A stretch of 14,976 nucleotides of DNA, from contig CAKVOF010000032.1 of assembly GCA_934778125.1 (NCBI GenBank), forward strand, positions 1 through 14,976, in the 5' to 3' direction. This document shows positions 1-7,191 of the stretch, in pieces. The stretch's first letter is position 1; every line of letters begins with the position of its first letter. The notes beneath the pieces were generated by a model. The model had not been told where the DNA came from. It made no database searches and saw only the letters and a program-made list of their open reading frames with translations. The DNA is from an uncultured Clostridia bacterium (lineage in GTDB: Bacteria; Bacillota; Clostridia; Christensenellales; UBA1242). Made by a program: the position numbers and the translations under genes.

Positions 1-2561
1 GAGCAACTTACGTAATTTAATCCAATACAATGAGCAAAGGTAACGCTTTCTGGATCACCACCGTGTTCACCGCAAATACCACATTTTAGACCTGGTTTTG
101 TTTGACGACCAAGCTTAATAGCATTCTTCATTAAGAAACCAACTCCATCTTCATCAACTCTTGCAAATGGATCAGTATCGAAGATACCACGCGCATAGTA
201 TTCTTTTAAGAACTTACCAGCATCATCACGACTGAAACCATAAGTCATTTGAGTTAAGTCGTTTGTTCCAAATGAGAAGAAATCAGCTTCTTTAGCAATT
301 CTATCAGCTAGAATAGCAGCTCTTGGAATTTCAATCATTGTTCCAACAGTATATTTCATATTAACTCTTGCTTTGGCAATTAATTTATCAGCAGTTTCAA
401 CAACAATGTTTTTAACATACTTTAATTCTTTAACATCACCAACAAGTGGAATCATAATTTCTGGTTCAACATTTAAGCCTTCTTTTACGCAATCAATTGC
501 AGCACCGATAACAGCTTCAGTTTGCATTCTTGCAATTTCTGGCATAACGATTGCTAAACGGCAACCACGGAATCCCATCATTGGGTTAAATTCTTTAAGC
601 TCATCAATAACTCTATGGATGTCAGCAGGAGTTTTCTTTAATTCTTTAGCCAATGCAACGATATCTTCTTCTTTGCTTGGAAGGAATTCGTGTAGAGGTG
701 GATCAAGGTATCTAACAGTCATTGGACGACCTTCAAGAGCCTTAAACATTTTATAGAAATCACTCTTTTGCATTGGAAGTAATTTAGCAAGAGCCTTTTC
801 TCTTTCTTCAGTTGTTTCAGCAATAATCATTTCTCTAATAGCTGGAATTCTATCTTTTTCAAAAAACATATGCTCAGTTCTGCATAGACCAATACCAACC
901 GCACCTAATTCAACTGCTCTTTTTGCATCTCTTTCAGTATCAGCATTTGCACGAACTTTAAGTTTTGCATATTCATCAACCCATTCCATAATTGTTGCAA
1001 AGTCACCAGTGATTTTTGCTTCTTCAGTTTCAATTTTTTCAGTATAAACATTACCAGTTGAACCATCTATTGAGATATATTCACCGCGCTTAACTTCTTT
1101 ACCAGCAATATAAATAACACCTTTTTCTTCATCAACTTTTAATTCTGAGCAACCAGCAACGCAAGCTGTTCCCATACCACGAGCAACAACGGCTGCGTGA
1201 GATGTCATACCACCAGTTGCAGTTAAAACGCCTTTAGAAACTGCCATACCTTCAATATCTTCTGGGCTTGTTTCATTTCTAACTAGGATTGTTGGAATCT
1301 TCTTCTCAGCATATTTAATTGCTTCTTCTTGGTTAAGAGCAACAACACCACAACCAGCACCTGGGCTAGCTGGCAAACCCTTTGCAGCAGGCTTTGCTTT
1401 TTTGATTGCTGAAGCAACGAATGTTGGGTGAAGCAAACCATCTAAGCTTCTAGGATCAATTTTTAATAAAGCTTCTTTTTTAGAGATTTTCTTTTCTTTA
1501 ACAAGATCAATAGCAATTCTCAAAGCAGCTGGAGCTGTTCTCTTACCATTTCTTGTTTGAAGCATATATAATTTACCTTTTTCAATAGTAAATTCCATAT
1601 CTTGCATATCTTTATAGAAGCCTTCAAGTTTAGCGCAAATTTCTTTAAATTGGCGATAAACATCAGGGTTTTGAGTTTCAAGGTCTTTAATTGGGCTTGG
1701 AGTTCTGATACCAGCAACAACGTCCTCACCTTGAGCGTTCATTAAGTATTCACCAAACACTTCATTTTCTCCAGTTGCAGGGTTTCTTGTGAAAGCAACG
1801 CCTGTGCCTGAATCTTCTCCCATATTACCAAATACCATACATTGAACGTTAACAGCAGTACCCCAAGCACTTGGGATATCATTCATTCTTCTGTATGTGA
1901 TAGCTCTATCGTTGTTCCAGCTTCTAAACACAGCTTTAACAGCTTCCATTAATTGTTCCATTGGATCTTGTGGGAATTCAACTTTTTTGTGTTTCTTATA
2001 AACTTCTTTGAATTTCTTAACAAGAACAACTAAATCTTCTTCTGTTAAATCGGTATCTTTTGTGTAACCTTTAGCCTCTTTGATTTTATCCATTTCAGCT
2101 TCAAAGTTTAATCTATCGATTTCCATAACAACATCTGAGAACATTTGAATAAATCTTCTATAACTATCGTAAGCAAATCTTCTATTGCCTGTTAATTCTG
2201 CCAAGCCTTCAACAACTTTATCGTTGATACCTAAGTTAAGAATTGTATCCATCATACCAGGCATACTAGCACGAGCACCAGATCTAACTGATACTAACAA
2301 TGGGTTCTTAACATCACCAAGAGTTTTTCCTGTGATTTTCTCAGTTTTAGCAAGTGCTGTAAAGATTTGTGCTTGAACATCATTAGATAGTTTTTCGCCA
2401 TCTTCATAGTACTTATTGCAGGCTTCTGTTGTGATAGTGAAACCTTGAGGAACAGGTAGGCCAATTCTTGTCATTTGAGCAAGGTTAGCGCCTTTACCAC
2501 CAAGCAAATTTCTCATTGTGGCATTGCCCTCTTTAAATAAATAAACATATTTTTTTGCCAT
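1..2561 (-). CDS. ppdK: Pyruvate, phosphate dikinase (3'-truncated by window edge)
   Basis: Interconverts pyruvate + ATP + Pi and PEP + AMP + PPi in the cytoplasm; in anaerobic Clostridia it usually acts in glycolysis or anaplerosis. The open frame gives 853 codons without a stop, against about 875 in the family, so only the last ~20 residues lie outside. Visible landmarks: N-terminal GGKGANLAQM (residues 22-31) of the ATP-grasp domain; the swivelling phosphohistidine motif TSHAAVVARGMG with His455; GIGLCRTEHMFF with Arg561; MGFRGCRLA with Arg665; and the C-terminal GICGEHGGDP with catalytic Cys830. Numbering agrees almost exactly with Clostridium symbiosum PPDK (His455, Arg561, Arg665, Cys831), which argues against any frameshift. 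The ATG at 2559-2561 has AGGAGA a few bases upstream. The gene has its own promoter and is separated from recO by a terminator. No PpdR-type regulatory kinase gene is visible here. Confidence 0.98.
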   Translation of the reverse strand, partial: MAKKYVYLFKEGNATMRNLLGGKGANLAQMTRIGLPVPQGFTITTEACNKYYEDGEKLSNDVQAQIFTALAKTEKITGKTLGDVKNPLLVSVRSGARASMPGMMDTILNLGINDKVVEGLAELTGNRRFAYDSYRRFIQMFSDVVMEIDRLNFEAEMDKIKEAKGYTKDTDLTEEDLVVLVKKFKEVYKKHKKVEFPQDPMEQLMEAVKAVFRSWNNDRAITYRRMNDIPSAWGTAVNVQCMVFGNMGEDSGTGVAFTRNPATGENEVFGEYLMNAQGEDVVAGIRTPSPIKDLETQNPDVYRQFKEICAKLEGFYKDMQDMEFTIEKGKLYMLQTRNGKRTAPAALRIAIDLVKEKKISKKEALLKIDPRSLDGLLHPTFVASAIKKAKPAAKGLPASPGAGCGVVALNQEEAIKYAEKKIPTILVRNETSPEDIEGMAVSKGVLTATGGMTSHAAVVARGMGTACVAGCSELKVDEEKGVIYIAGKEVKRGEYISIDGSTGNVYTEKIETEEAKITGDFATIMEWVDEYAKLKVRANADTERDAKRAVELGAVGIGLCRTEHMFFEKDRIPAIREMIIAETTEEREKALAKLLPMQKSDFYKMFKALEGRPMTVRYLDPPLHEFLPSKEEDIVALAKELKKTPADIHRVIDELKEFNPMMGFRGCRLAIVMPEIARMQTEAVIGAAIDCVKEGLNVEPEIMIPLVGDVKELKYVKNIVVETADKLIAKARVNMKYTVGTMIEIPRAAILADRIAKEADFFSFGTNDLTQMTYGFSRDDAGKFLKEYYARGIFDTDPFARVDEDGVGFLMKNAIKLGRQTKPGLKCGICGEHGGDPESVTFAHCIGLNYVSC

Positions 2562-2596
2562 TTGTTTTTCTCCTAATTTATTATTTAACAATTGTT

Positions 2597-2625
2597 ATTA
2601 TATATTTATTGGCGAACTTTGGCAA
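2597..2625 (-). promoter_or_regulatory. Sigma-A-type promoter of ppdK
   Basis: On the minus strand TTGCCA (2620-2625) is followed by exactly 17 nt and TATAAT (2597-2602). The predicted start is near 2590, giving a leader of about 30 nt. A perfect 12-bp palindrome, TAACAATTGTTA (2586-2597), sits over the predicted start site and touches the -10 box, a position where a repressor could bind. That role is inference. Confidence 0.75.
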
Positions 2626-2667
2626 CTAATAAATCAATATTTTACAATTTTTTTACAAATCACAATT

Positions 2668-2700
2668 AAAAAAATAAGGTGATTAATTTATCGCCTTATT
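2668..2700 (-). terminator. Intrinsic terminator of era-recO
   Basis: Arms AATAAGGTGA (2673-2682) and TCGCCTTATT (2691-2700) form a 10-bp stem with an 8-nt loop. In the minus-strand RNA there is one C-A mismatch near the loop, and the stem is followed by a run of seven U (2674-2668). It lies about 115 nt after the recO stop and ahead of the ppdK promoter. The 2701-2814 stretch between recO and this hairpin shows no credible small ORF. Confidence 0.75.
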
Positions 2701-2814
2701 GTGTTATATTTTTACTAATAAATTCTTAAAACGGCTCACTATTTGAGGCAATTTAACATATAAATTTGAACATTAAAAGATCACTTATTTCCTTACATTT
2801 TACCTCACAACATT

Positions 2815-3528
2815 TTATCTCAAACTAATTTCAAGTGATGCTTCAATAACTTTAGAGTAATATGAAAATAAGTTAGTAAGCACATTTTCTGGAGTTTTAA
2901 TTGATGCTAGTTTATCAATATTGCAGTTTGTAATCAGTGAAACAAATCCTACTTCTTGCTTTGTTAATAACACATCTAAGTTTAAATTAGAACAATCATC
3001 ACACAGCACACTTCCGTTTTTTAAACTTAAATAGCAATTGTTATATATTGTTTTTCCACAATTTGAACAGGCCGATGTGTTATGATTTAAACCGCAAAAT
3101 TCTAAAGTCTTAAAGAAAAATTTTAAAAGCACTTGCTTATAATTTAAATTATCATATGCTAAAAATTTCAAACACTTTATTAATGCCAAAAAATATTCTT
3201 CAGAAACTATAGCTGGCTTTAAAATAAAATTTGATATTTTTAACATTATTGATGCATTACAAAATATATCATAATCAGATGTTAAATCATAAAAACAATC
3301 TATCAAATTTACCGATGTAACAATAAAATACTCACCAGTTTTTTGCAACACAAACTCAGCAAAGCAAAATGGCTGACCAGCGTATTTTAGTTTAGCTTTG
3401 CTAGACTTAACACCCTTAAGTTTTGCCTTAACTTTCCCAAATTCTAACGAAAAAATCGTGACCAATTTGTCATTTTCATTAATATCTATTGAATTTAGAA
3501 CAATACCTGTTATTTTATAATCTTCCAT
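2815..3528 (-). CDS. recO: DNA repair protein RecO
   Basis: RecO is a recombination mediator: with RecR it loads RecA onto SSB-coated single-stranded DNA and anneals complementary strands. The 237-residue product has the family architecture: an N-terminal OB-fold beginning with the typical YKITGIVLNS (residues 4-13), a helical middle, and a zinc ribbon with Cys154-x2-Cys157 and Cys176-x2-Cys179. Length is normal for Bacillota. The ATG shares its A with the TAA stop of era (TAATG), so translation is probably coupled. This era-recO order is widely conserved in Bacillota. The gene ends the transcription unit, with a terminator downstream. Confidence 0.95.
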   Translation of the reverse strand: MEDYKITGIVLNSIDINENDKLVTIFSLEFGKVKAKLKGVKSSKAKLKYAGQPFCFAEFVLQKTGEYFIVTSVNLIDCFYDLTSDYDIFCNASIMLKISNFILKPAIVSEEYFLALIKCLKFLAYDNLNYKQVLLKFFFKTLEFCGLNHNTSACSNCGKTIYNNCYLSLKNGSVLCDDCSNLNLDVLLTKQEVGFVSLITNCNIDKLASIKTPENVLTNLFSYYSKVIEASLEISLR

Positions 3529-4424
3529 TACTCACTTAGTTTTATATCGTAGCCCAAATCTTTAACATAACTGTTATTATCTCGCCAATCTTCACGCACT
3601 TTCACAAATAAATCCAAATTAACTTTTTTATCTAGTAGTTTCTCTATTTCAAGCCTACTTTTTGTGCCAATTTCCTTAATTTTAGCCCCATTTTTTCCTA
3701 TTATAATTGCTTTATGGCTTTGCTTTTCGCAAATAATATCAGCTGATATTTCAGCTCTATTCTCACCCTCATTAAATTTAAGTATATCAATAGCAACTCC
3801 ATGAGGAACTTCATCTTGCAATAACCAAAGAATTTTTTCGCGAATTATCTCTGCAACTAAAAATTTAACCGATTTATCAGTGTACACATCATCATCAAAA
3901 TATTTCACACCCTCTGGCAAGTATTCCTTAATTTTTTGGACTAAAACATCAATATTTTTATTTTTATATGAAGAAATTGGAATAATATCCTTAATATACT
4001 TTAATTCATTAAATTGCTGTAGTTTTGGATACAATTTTTCAAAAGAACTTTCATCTATTTTACTTATAACTAAAATTGTTTTAACATCTTCCCTATCAAA
4101 TGAATTTATTAAATCGATATCATCTTGGCGAAAGTTTTTACTCCCATCTACCATTAAAACTACCACATCAACATCTTGTTTTGCATTGTTGATACTTTTT
4201 TGCATATATTCATCCAACTTGTTTTTAGATTTATGCATTCCAGGTGTGTCTATAAAAATTATTTGACAATCGGGCTCATTCAATATACCTAATATTTTAT
4301 TTCTAGTTGTTTGTGGCTTGGGCGACACAATTGCAACTTTTTCTTTTATAATAGTATTTAACAGTGTACTCTTTCCCGCATTAGCTTTTCCTAAAATAAC
4401 AACAAATCCTGATTTAAAACTCAT
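3528..4424 (-). CDS. era: GTPase Era
   Basis: Era is an essential Ras-like GTPase that binds the 3' end of 16S rRNA and helps mature the 30S subunit. The 298 residues include G1 GKANAGKST (12-20), G2 TT (39-40), G3 DTPG (59-62), G4 SKID (121-124), G5 around SSYK (151-154), and a C-terminal KH RNA-binding domain with its GxxG loop GKNG (243-246). G1 usually reads GRPNVGKST and G4 usually NKID, so both are slightly divergent; the Lys and Asp that matter most are kept. The ATG at 4424 has a strong AAGGAG (4431-4436). The gene is first in a two-gene unit with recO, with its own promoter just after the ybeY terminator. Confidence 0.97.
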   Translation of the reverse strand: MSFKSGFVVILGKANAGKSTLLNTIIKEKVAIVSPKPQTTRNKILGILNEPDCQIIFIDTPGMHKSKNKLDEYMQKSINNAKQDVDVVVLMVDGSKNFRQDDIDLINSFDREDVKTILVISKIDESSFEKLYPKLQQFNELKYIKDIIPISSYKNKNIDVLVQKIKEYLPEGVKYFDDDVYTDKSVKFLVAEIIREKILWLLQDEVPHGVAIDILKFNEGENRAEISADIICEKQSHKAIIIGKNGAKIKEIGTKSRLEIEKLLDKKVNLDLFVKVREDWRDNNSYVKDLGYDIKLSE

Positions 4425-4442
4425 ATTTTTCTCCTTAAGAGT

Positions 4443-4471
4443 AGTATAACTATATTTTAATATTTTAGCAA
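4443..4471 (-). promoter_or_regulatory. Sigma-A-type promoter of era-recO
   Basis: On the minus strand TTGCTA (4466-4471), 17 nt spacer, TATACT (4443-4448). The predicted start near 4436 would fall at the first base of the AAGGAG ribosome-binding site (4431-4436), giving an unusually short leader of about 12 nt. It lies between the ybeY terminator and era, as expected for a separate unit. Confidence 0.65.
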
Positions 4472-4485
4472 TTATAATACAAAAA

Positions 4486-4511
4486 AAATAAATAGCACTT
4501 GCTATTTATTT
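4486..4511 (-). terminator. Intrinsic terminator after ybeY
   Basis: Perfect 11-bp stem AAATAAATAGC (4486-4496) / GCTATTTATTT (4501-4511) with a 4-nt loop, followed in the minus-strand RNA by a U run (4488-4481). It lies 18 nt past the ybeY stop. The plus-strand RNA also ends in U, so it could act both ways, but no plus-strand gene reads into it. Confidence 0.85.
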
Positions 4512-4529
4512 TTTCACTCAAAATAATAA

Positions 4530-5018
4530 TTATCTTGTTATTTGCAATTTGCCAAGAATTTTTTCTTCCATTTTTCGCATTTTGATTTTATCTTCTGGTT
4601 CTATATGGTCGTAACCTAAAAGATGCAATAGCCCGTGAATTGCCATATAACACATCTCTCTTTCCAAACCTGTTCCATATTCAACAGATTGGCTTTTAAC
4701 TTTACTAACACAAATGTATAAATCACCGAGCATTAAATTATTTGTTTCAAAATTAATATCATGCGGATAATTTTCAACACACAGTTTTGAAACATCTTCA
4801 ACAATTATTTGTGGAAACGATAAAACATCAGTTACCCTATCAGTATTTCTAAACTCGTTGTTCAATTTTTTTATTTGAGCTTTTCCAATAAATGCAATGT
4901 TTACTTCAAGTGGAATTTTATCAATTTTTAAAGTTTTGACTGCGCTAGCATAGCACCTCTCAACCCACTGCCTATATTTTTTAGTAAACATTTTATTGTT
5001 AAAGTTAATTTTTATCAT
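4530..5018 (-). CDS. ybeY: Endoribonuclease YbeY (rRNA maturation factor)
   Basis: YbeY is a zinc-dependent single-strand endoribonuclease that helps process the 16S rRNA 3' end and takes part in late ribosome quality control. The 162-residue product carries the family signature HGLLHLLGYDH (residues 128-138), with His128, His132 and His138 as metal ligands, and the conserved Arg57 in NEFRNTDRVTDVLSFP. An in-frame ATG six codons upstream exists, but AGGAG (5024-5028) points to the ATG at 5018, and the conserved family N-terminus also fits. The start overlaps the last 14 nt of yqfD. In B. subtilis phoH and a PgpH-type gene sit between yqfD and ybeY; here they are missing. Era acts on the same RNA end and is encoded immediately downstream. 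Confidence 0.96.
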   Translation of the reverse strand: MIKINFNNKMFTKKYRQWVERCYASAVKTLKIDKIPLEVNIAFIGKAQIKKLNNEFRNTDRVTDVLSFPQIIVEDVSKLCVENYPHDINFETNNLMLGDLYICVSKVKSQSVEYGTGLEREMCYMAIHGLLHLLGYDHIEPEDKIKMRKMEEKILGKLQITR

Positions 5019-6141
5019 TTGAACTCCTAATTTCAATATTTGATTTTAAGTATACTGCCACTATAAACCCATCTGATGTTGGTGTTATAACAACATCTTC
5101 ATTTATAACTACATAGTTTTGTGGCACTTTATTTAAAGCATTTTCATAACACGAAGAGATTATTTTTTCTTTTTCTTCTTCGAAGTTATGAGACACTTCT
5201 ATTTCTTCTAATTCTGAGTATATCATTTTTTTTACTTTTATAGGAAGCAAAAACGAAGAAATGTAATAAGTTTTTTCATATTCATCAAACATCTCAAATT
5301 TGCACTCTTTTTTATTGCTAGTAAGTGGCGTTTTACCTAAAAAATAATTTGCAACAATCTGCGTTTTGCCTGTTTTATGTTTCTCAATTTGAGTGTTTTT
5401 AAAATTATATGTATGAGAAAACCAACAATCAGCATCAATATTGGCAACCGGTTCACAATTGACTATTTCTCCTGCTCCATCATACATATATGCATAAACC
5501 AAAACATCACCTTTTTTCACAACATCGCCAACTTTCACGTTAGTTGTTCCAGAAAAAACTTCAATGTTTGTTATTAACATATTTTCTGGTGCAATAAGAT
5601 TAGCTTTTTCTTCCTGGACATTACCTAGCTTTTCTTTAATATTAATTAGTATTGTTGTACCAACCTTATTAACACTAACTATACTTATTTGTTCAATCTC
5701 ATTTTGTAAATAGTCTTCAATTTCACTATTTGCCCTATGAACAACTGTATACTTTTCAACACCAAACGCTTTTAATTTTTCATATATCAACTCTTTGTTT
5801 ATAGTTTCAACTCCCATTATATTAATGGAAAAAGTAAATGTTTGACTAGCAAAAAAAAGTATTATAGCAATGATTATCCCAATAAAAATTGCAAATCGTT
5901 TTTTGATAAATTCAATAAAATGGACCAAACCGTTTGTTTTTATCACTTTGTATTCGCGATATTTGTCACACTTTTTTAATATTTGCAGGTTGCTTTTACT
6001 TGTTTCAAAAACAACGATATTGTCTTCTTTTTTCACATTTGATATTGTAATGTTATTTTGAATCAGATTATTTAAAAATCTTTCGAAATTAAGCCCAGAA
6101 GTCTCAATTTTTATTATAGAATTATCGGTGATTTTCTTCAT
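5005..6141 (-). CDS. yqfD: Sporulation protein YqfD
   Basis: Member of the YqfD family, a sporulation-associated membrane protein conserved in endospore formers; in B. subtilis the yqfCD pair is made in the mother cell under SigE. Its biochemical role is not settled. The 378-residue product has a cytoplasmic N-terminal part, a single strong membrane segment at about residues 83-99 (FAIFIGIIIAIILFFAS), and a long extracytoplasmic region with several beta-rich stretches, the usual family layout and length. The frame also opens with TTG three bases earlier (6144); the AAAGGA at 6150-6155 would serve either. The gene overlaps the 3' end of yqfC by about 20 nt and its own end overlaps ybeY, so the three are probably translated as a coupled set. 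Confidence 0.93.
   Translation of the reverse strand: MKKITDNSIIKIETSGLNFERFLNNLIQNNITISNVKKEDNIVVFETSKSNLQILKKCDKYREYKVIKTNGLVHFIEFIKKRFAIFIGIIIAIILFFASQTFTFSINIMGVETINKELIYEKLKAFGVEKYTVVHRANSEIEDYLQNEIEQISIVSVNKVGTTILINIKEKLGNVQEEKANLIAPENMLITNIEVFSGTTNVKVGDVVKKGDVLVYAYMYDGAGEIVNCEPVANIDADCWFSHTYNFKNTQIEKHKTGKTQIVANYFLGKTPLTSNKKECKFEMFDEYEKTYYISSFLLPIKVKKMIYSELEEIEVSHNFEEEKEKIISSCYENALNKVPQNYVVINEDVVITPTSDGFIVAVYLKSNIEIRSSNDKN
5024..5028 (-). promoter_or_regulatory. Ribosome-binding site fixing the ybeY start
   Basis: AGGAG in the minus strand, 5 nt before the ATG at 5018 and inside the 3' end of yqfD. The alternative ATG at 5036 has no comparable site, which decides the start. Confidence 0.8.
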
Positions 6142-6415
6142 CAATCATTTCCTTTGATAGATATATTTTATTTATGTTGCCACTAACAACTATATCTTTT
6201 TTACTTAGCTCTTTAATGTTTAATTTTGAGCCTTCAATATTAATAACATTATTCTTTACTTTTAATGCTATTTGTTCATTAGAATAACAAAGAATTTTAA
6301 TAAAATTTAAAATTTCGACAACTTTTCCACCTATATAAATAATTTTATATTCTTTATATATTTCATCGATTGGCATTTTAATAATTTTTGACAATTCATC
6401 AAGATAGCCTTGCAT
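6122..6415 (-). CDS. yqfC: Sporulation protein YqfC (YabP/YqfC family)
   Basis: Small (97 aa) member of the YabP/YqfC family of sporulation proteins, which form a small beta-rich fold and are encoded immediately before yqfD in spore formers. The sequence shows the typical alternating hydrophobic strands (KIIYIGGKVVEILNFIKI, residues 24-41; EQIALKVKNNVINIEG, residues 47-62), no signal peptide and no membrane segment. Assignment rests on size, pattern and position directly ahead of yqfD. The ATG at 6415 has GAGGTG (6421-6426). It opens a yqfC-yqfD-ybeY unit bounded upstream by the terminator of the previous gene, with a possible SigE-type promoter. Function beyond sporulation is unknown. Confidence 0.85.
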   Translation of the reverse strand: MQGYLDELSKIIKMPIDEIYKEYKIIYIGGKVVEILNFIKILCYSNEQIALKVKNNVINIEGSKLNIKELSKKDIVVSGNINKIYLSKEMIDEENHR

Positions 6416-6431
6416 ATTTTCACCTCAAAAA

Positions 6432-6460
6432 ATTATATGCTCATAATAAAACTAATAGAA
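6432..6460 (-). promoter_or_regulatory. Candidate SigE-like promoter of yqfC-yqfD-ybeY
   Basis: On the minus strand CATATAAT (6432-6439) closely resembles the SigE -10 consensus CATACAnT; 14 nt upstream is TTCTATT (6454-6460), a partial match to the SigE -35 (kmATATT). The same bases contain TATAAT, but no TTGACA-like element sits 16-18 nt upstream, so a housekeeping promoter is less well supported. ybeY is a growth gene, so it may also need another promoter or readthrough. Confidence 0.4.
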
Positions 6461-6485
6461 TTTATTTAAATACTTCGCAACAAAA

Positions 6486-6509
6486 AAATACTAGCCGTAA
6501 CTAGTATTT
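6486..6509 (-). terminator. Intrinsic terminator after the unknown membrane protein gene
   Basis: Perfect 9-bp stem AAATACTAG (6486-6494) / CTAGTATTT (6501-6509), 6-nt loop, followed in minus-strand RNA by a run of U (6488-6482). The stem begins at the stop codon of the upstream gene (6509-6511). Confidence 0.85.
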
Positions 6510-7105
6510 TACATCTCTCTCATTCCACTTTTTCTCTCTAAAATTTTTGAAATTAGATATATTTTCATTTCTCTAGACAATCCACGATATTCTTTCATAA
6601 ACCTAGAATTTTTAGTATTCCCCGAATCTATTTCCACTAAATTTTCCATGATGGCTGAATCGTTTTGAGATATATCTGAATTTGCATTTTCAAAGTCCTC
6701 ATTTTTAGCAACAATTTTATCATTAAATTCATAAACCCTTTTCACTTCTTTAGTTTTTTGCTCAAGATCTTTATCTAAAGCAATCAATTCACCATCAATG
6801 CTTGACTTGTTAGGATTGGGCGCATTTATAACCATAATATCATTCATATAATTTCCTAACACAGCATCTTTATTATAATTATTTTTCCCTACATTAGACT
6901 TATCATTAACTATATAAGTTGTTATCGGCTCAGCTTTAGTAATATTTAATGCATCATCTGCATCTTTCGCATTAACCTTTTCTACCTTTTCGTTTTTTGG
7001 TTCATCCTTTTTCCCCTCTGAAGACAACCTAAAAATTAATTTTAAGATAATTAAAAGTGCTAAGAATATAATTAATAATGTAAGTTCAAACCTATAACTC
7101 ACCAT
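6509..7105 (-). CDS. Unknown single-pass membrane protein downstream of floA
   Basis: I do not recognise this 198-residue protein. It has one N-terminal membrane segment at about residues 8-25 (LTLLIIFLALLIILKLIF) with no cleavage site, so it is probably anchored with its N-terminus outside and a cytoplasmic tail, though topology is inferred. Residues 30-140 are polar, rich in Lys, Asp, Asn and Glu and probably disordered. The last ~35 residues (from RFMKEYRGL) look like amphipathic helix ending in LERKSGMREM. The ATG at 7105 has GAGGT 8 nt upstream. It lies 86 nt after floA and ends in its own terminator, so it probably shares the floA transcript. In B. subtilis this slot holds the small yqfB gene; I see no clear resemblance. 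A link to flotillin or sporulation membranes is only a guess from position. Confidence 0.75.
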   Translation of the reverse strand: MVSYRFELTLLIIFLALLIILKLIFRLSSEGKKDEPKNEKVEKVNAKDADDALNITKAEPITTYIVNDKSNVGKNNYNKDAVLGNYMNDIMVINAPNPNKSSIDGELIALDKDLEQKTKEVKRVYEFNDKIVAKNEDFENANSDISQNDSAIMENLVEIDSGNTKNSRFMKEYRGLSREMKIYLISKILERKSGMREM

Positions 7106-7130
7106 TATTTATACCTCGTGTTTAATATTT

Positions 7131-7182
7131 TTTCCACCTAAACACTTTCCACCAAAATTCCCAACTTTAAATTATTTCCACC
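7131..7182 (-). repeat. Three exact GGTGGAAA repeats in the floA-unknown gene spacer
   Basis: The minus strand of the 86-nt spacer carries GGTGGAAA three times (7131-7138, 7146-7153, 7175-7182) and one degenerate copy GTTGGGAA (7158-7165). Exact copies start 15 and 29 nt apart. G-rich runs are scarce elsewhere in this AT-rich intergenic DNA. They resemble ribosome-binding sites but lack start codons at proper distance, except that a separate GAGGT serves the downstream gene. Confidence 0.6.
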
Positions 7183-7191
7183 TTAAAATTA

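Noticed and set aside
373..756. Plus-strand open frame within ppdK
   Set aside because: It is the complement of a strongly conserved PPDK segment; its sequence shows only the low-complexity Ser/Ile pattern of an antisense frame. The same applies to 2185-2376, 3880-4266, 7424-7930 and 8382-8663.
1520..1729. Minus-strand open frame inside ppdK in another frame
   Set aside because: It lies wholly within the ppdK reading frame region and looks like Leu/Lys-rich noise.
3528..4424. Era divergence in G1 and G4 as loss of GTPase function
   Set aside because: The essential Lys18, Ser19, DTPG and Lys/Asp of G4 are present; Ser for Asn in G4 is a mild change.
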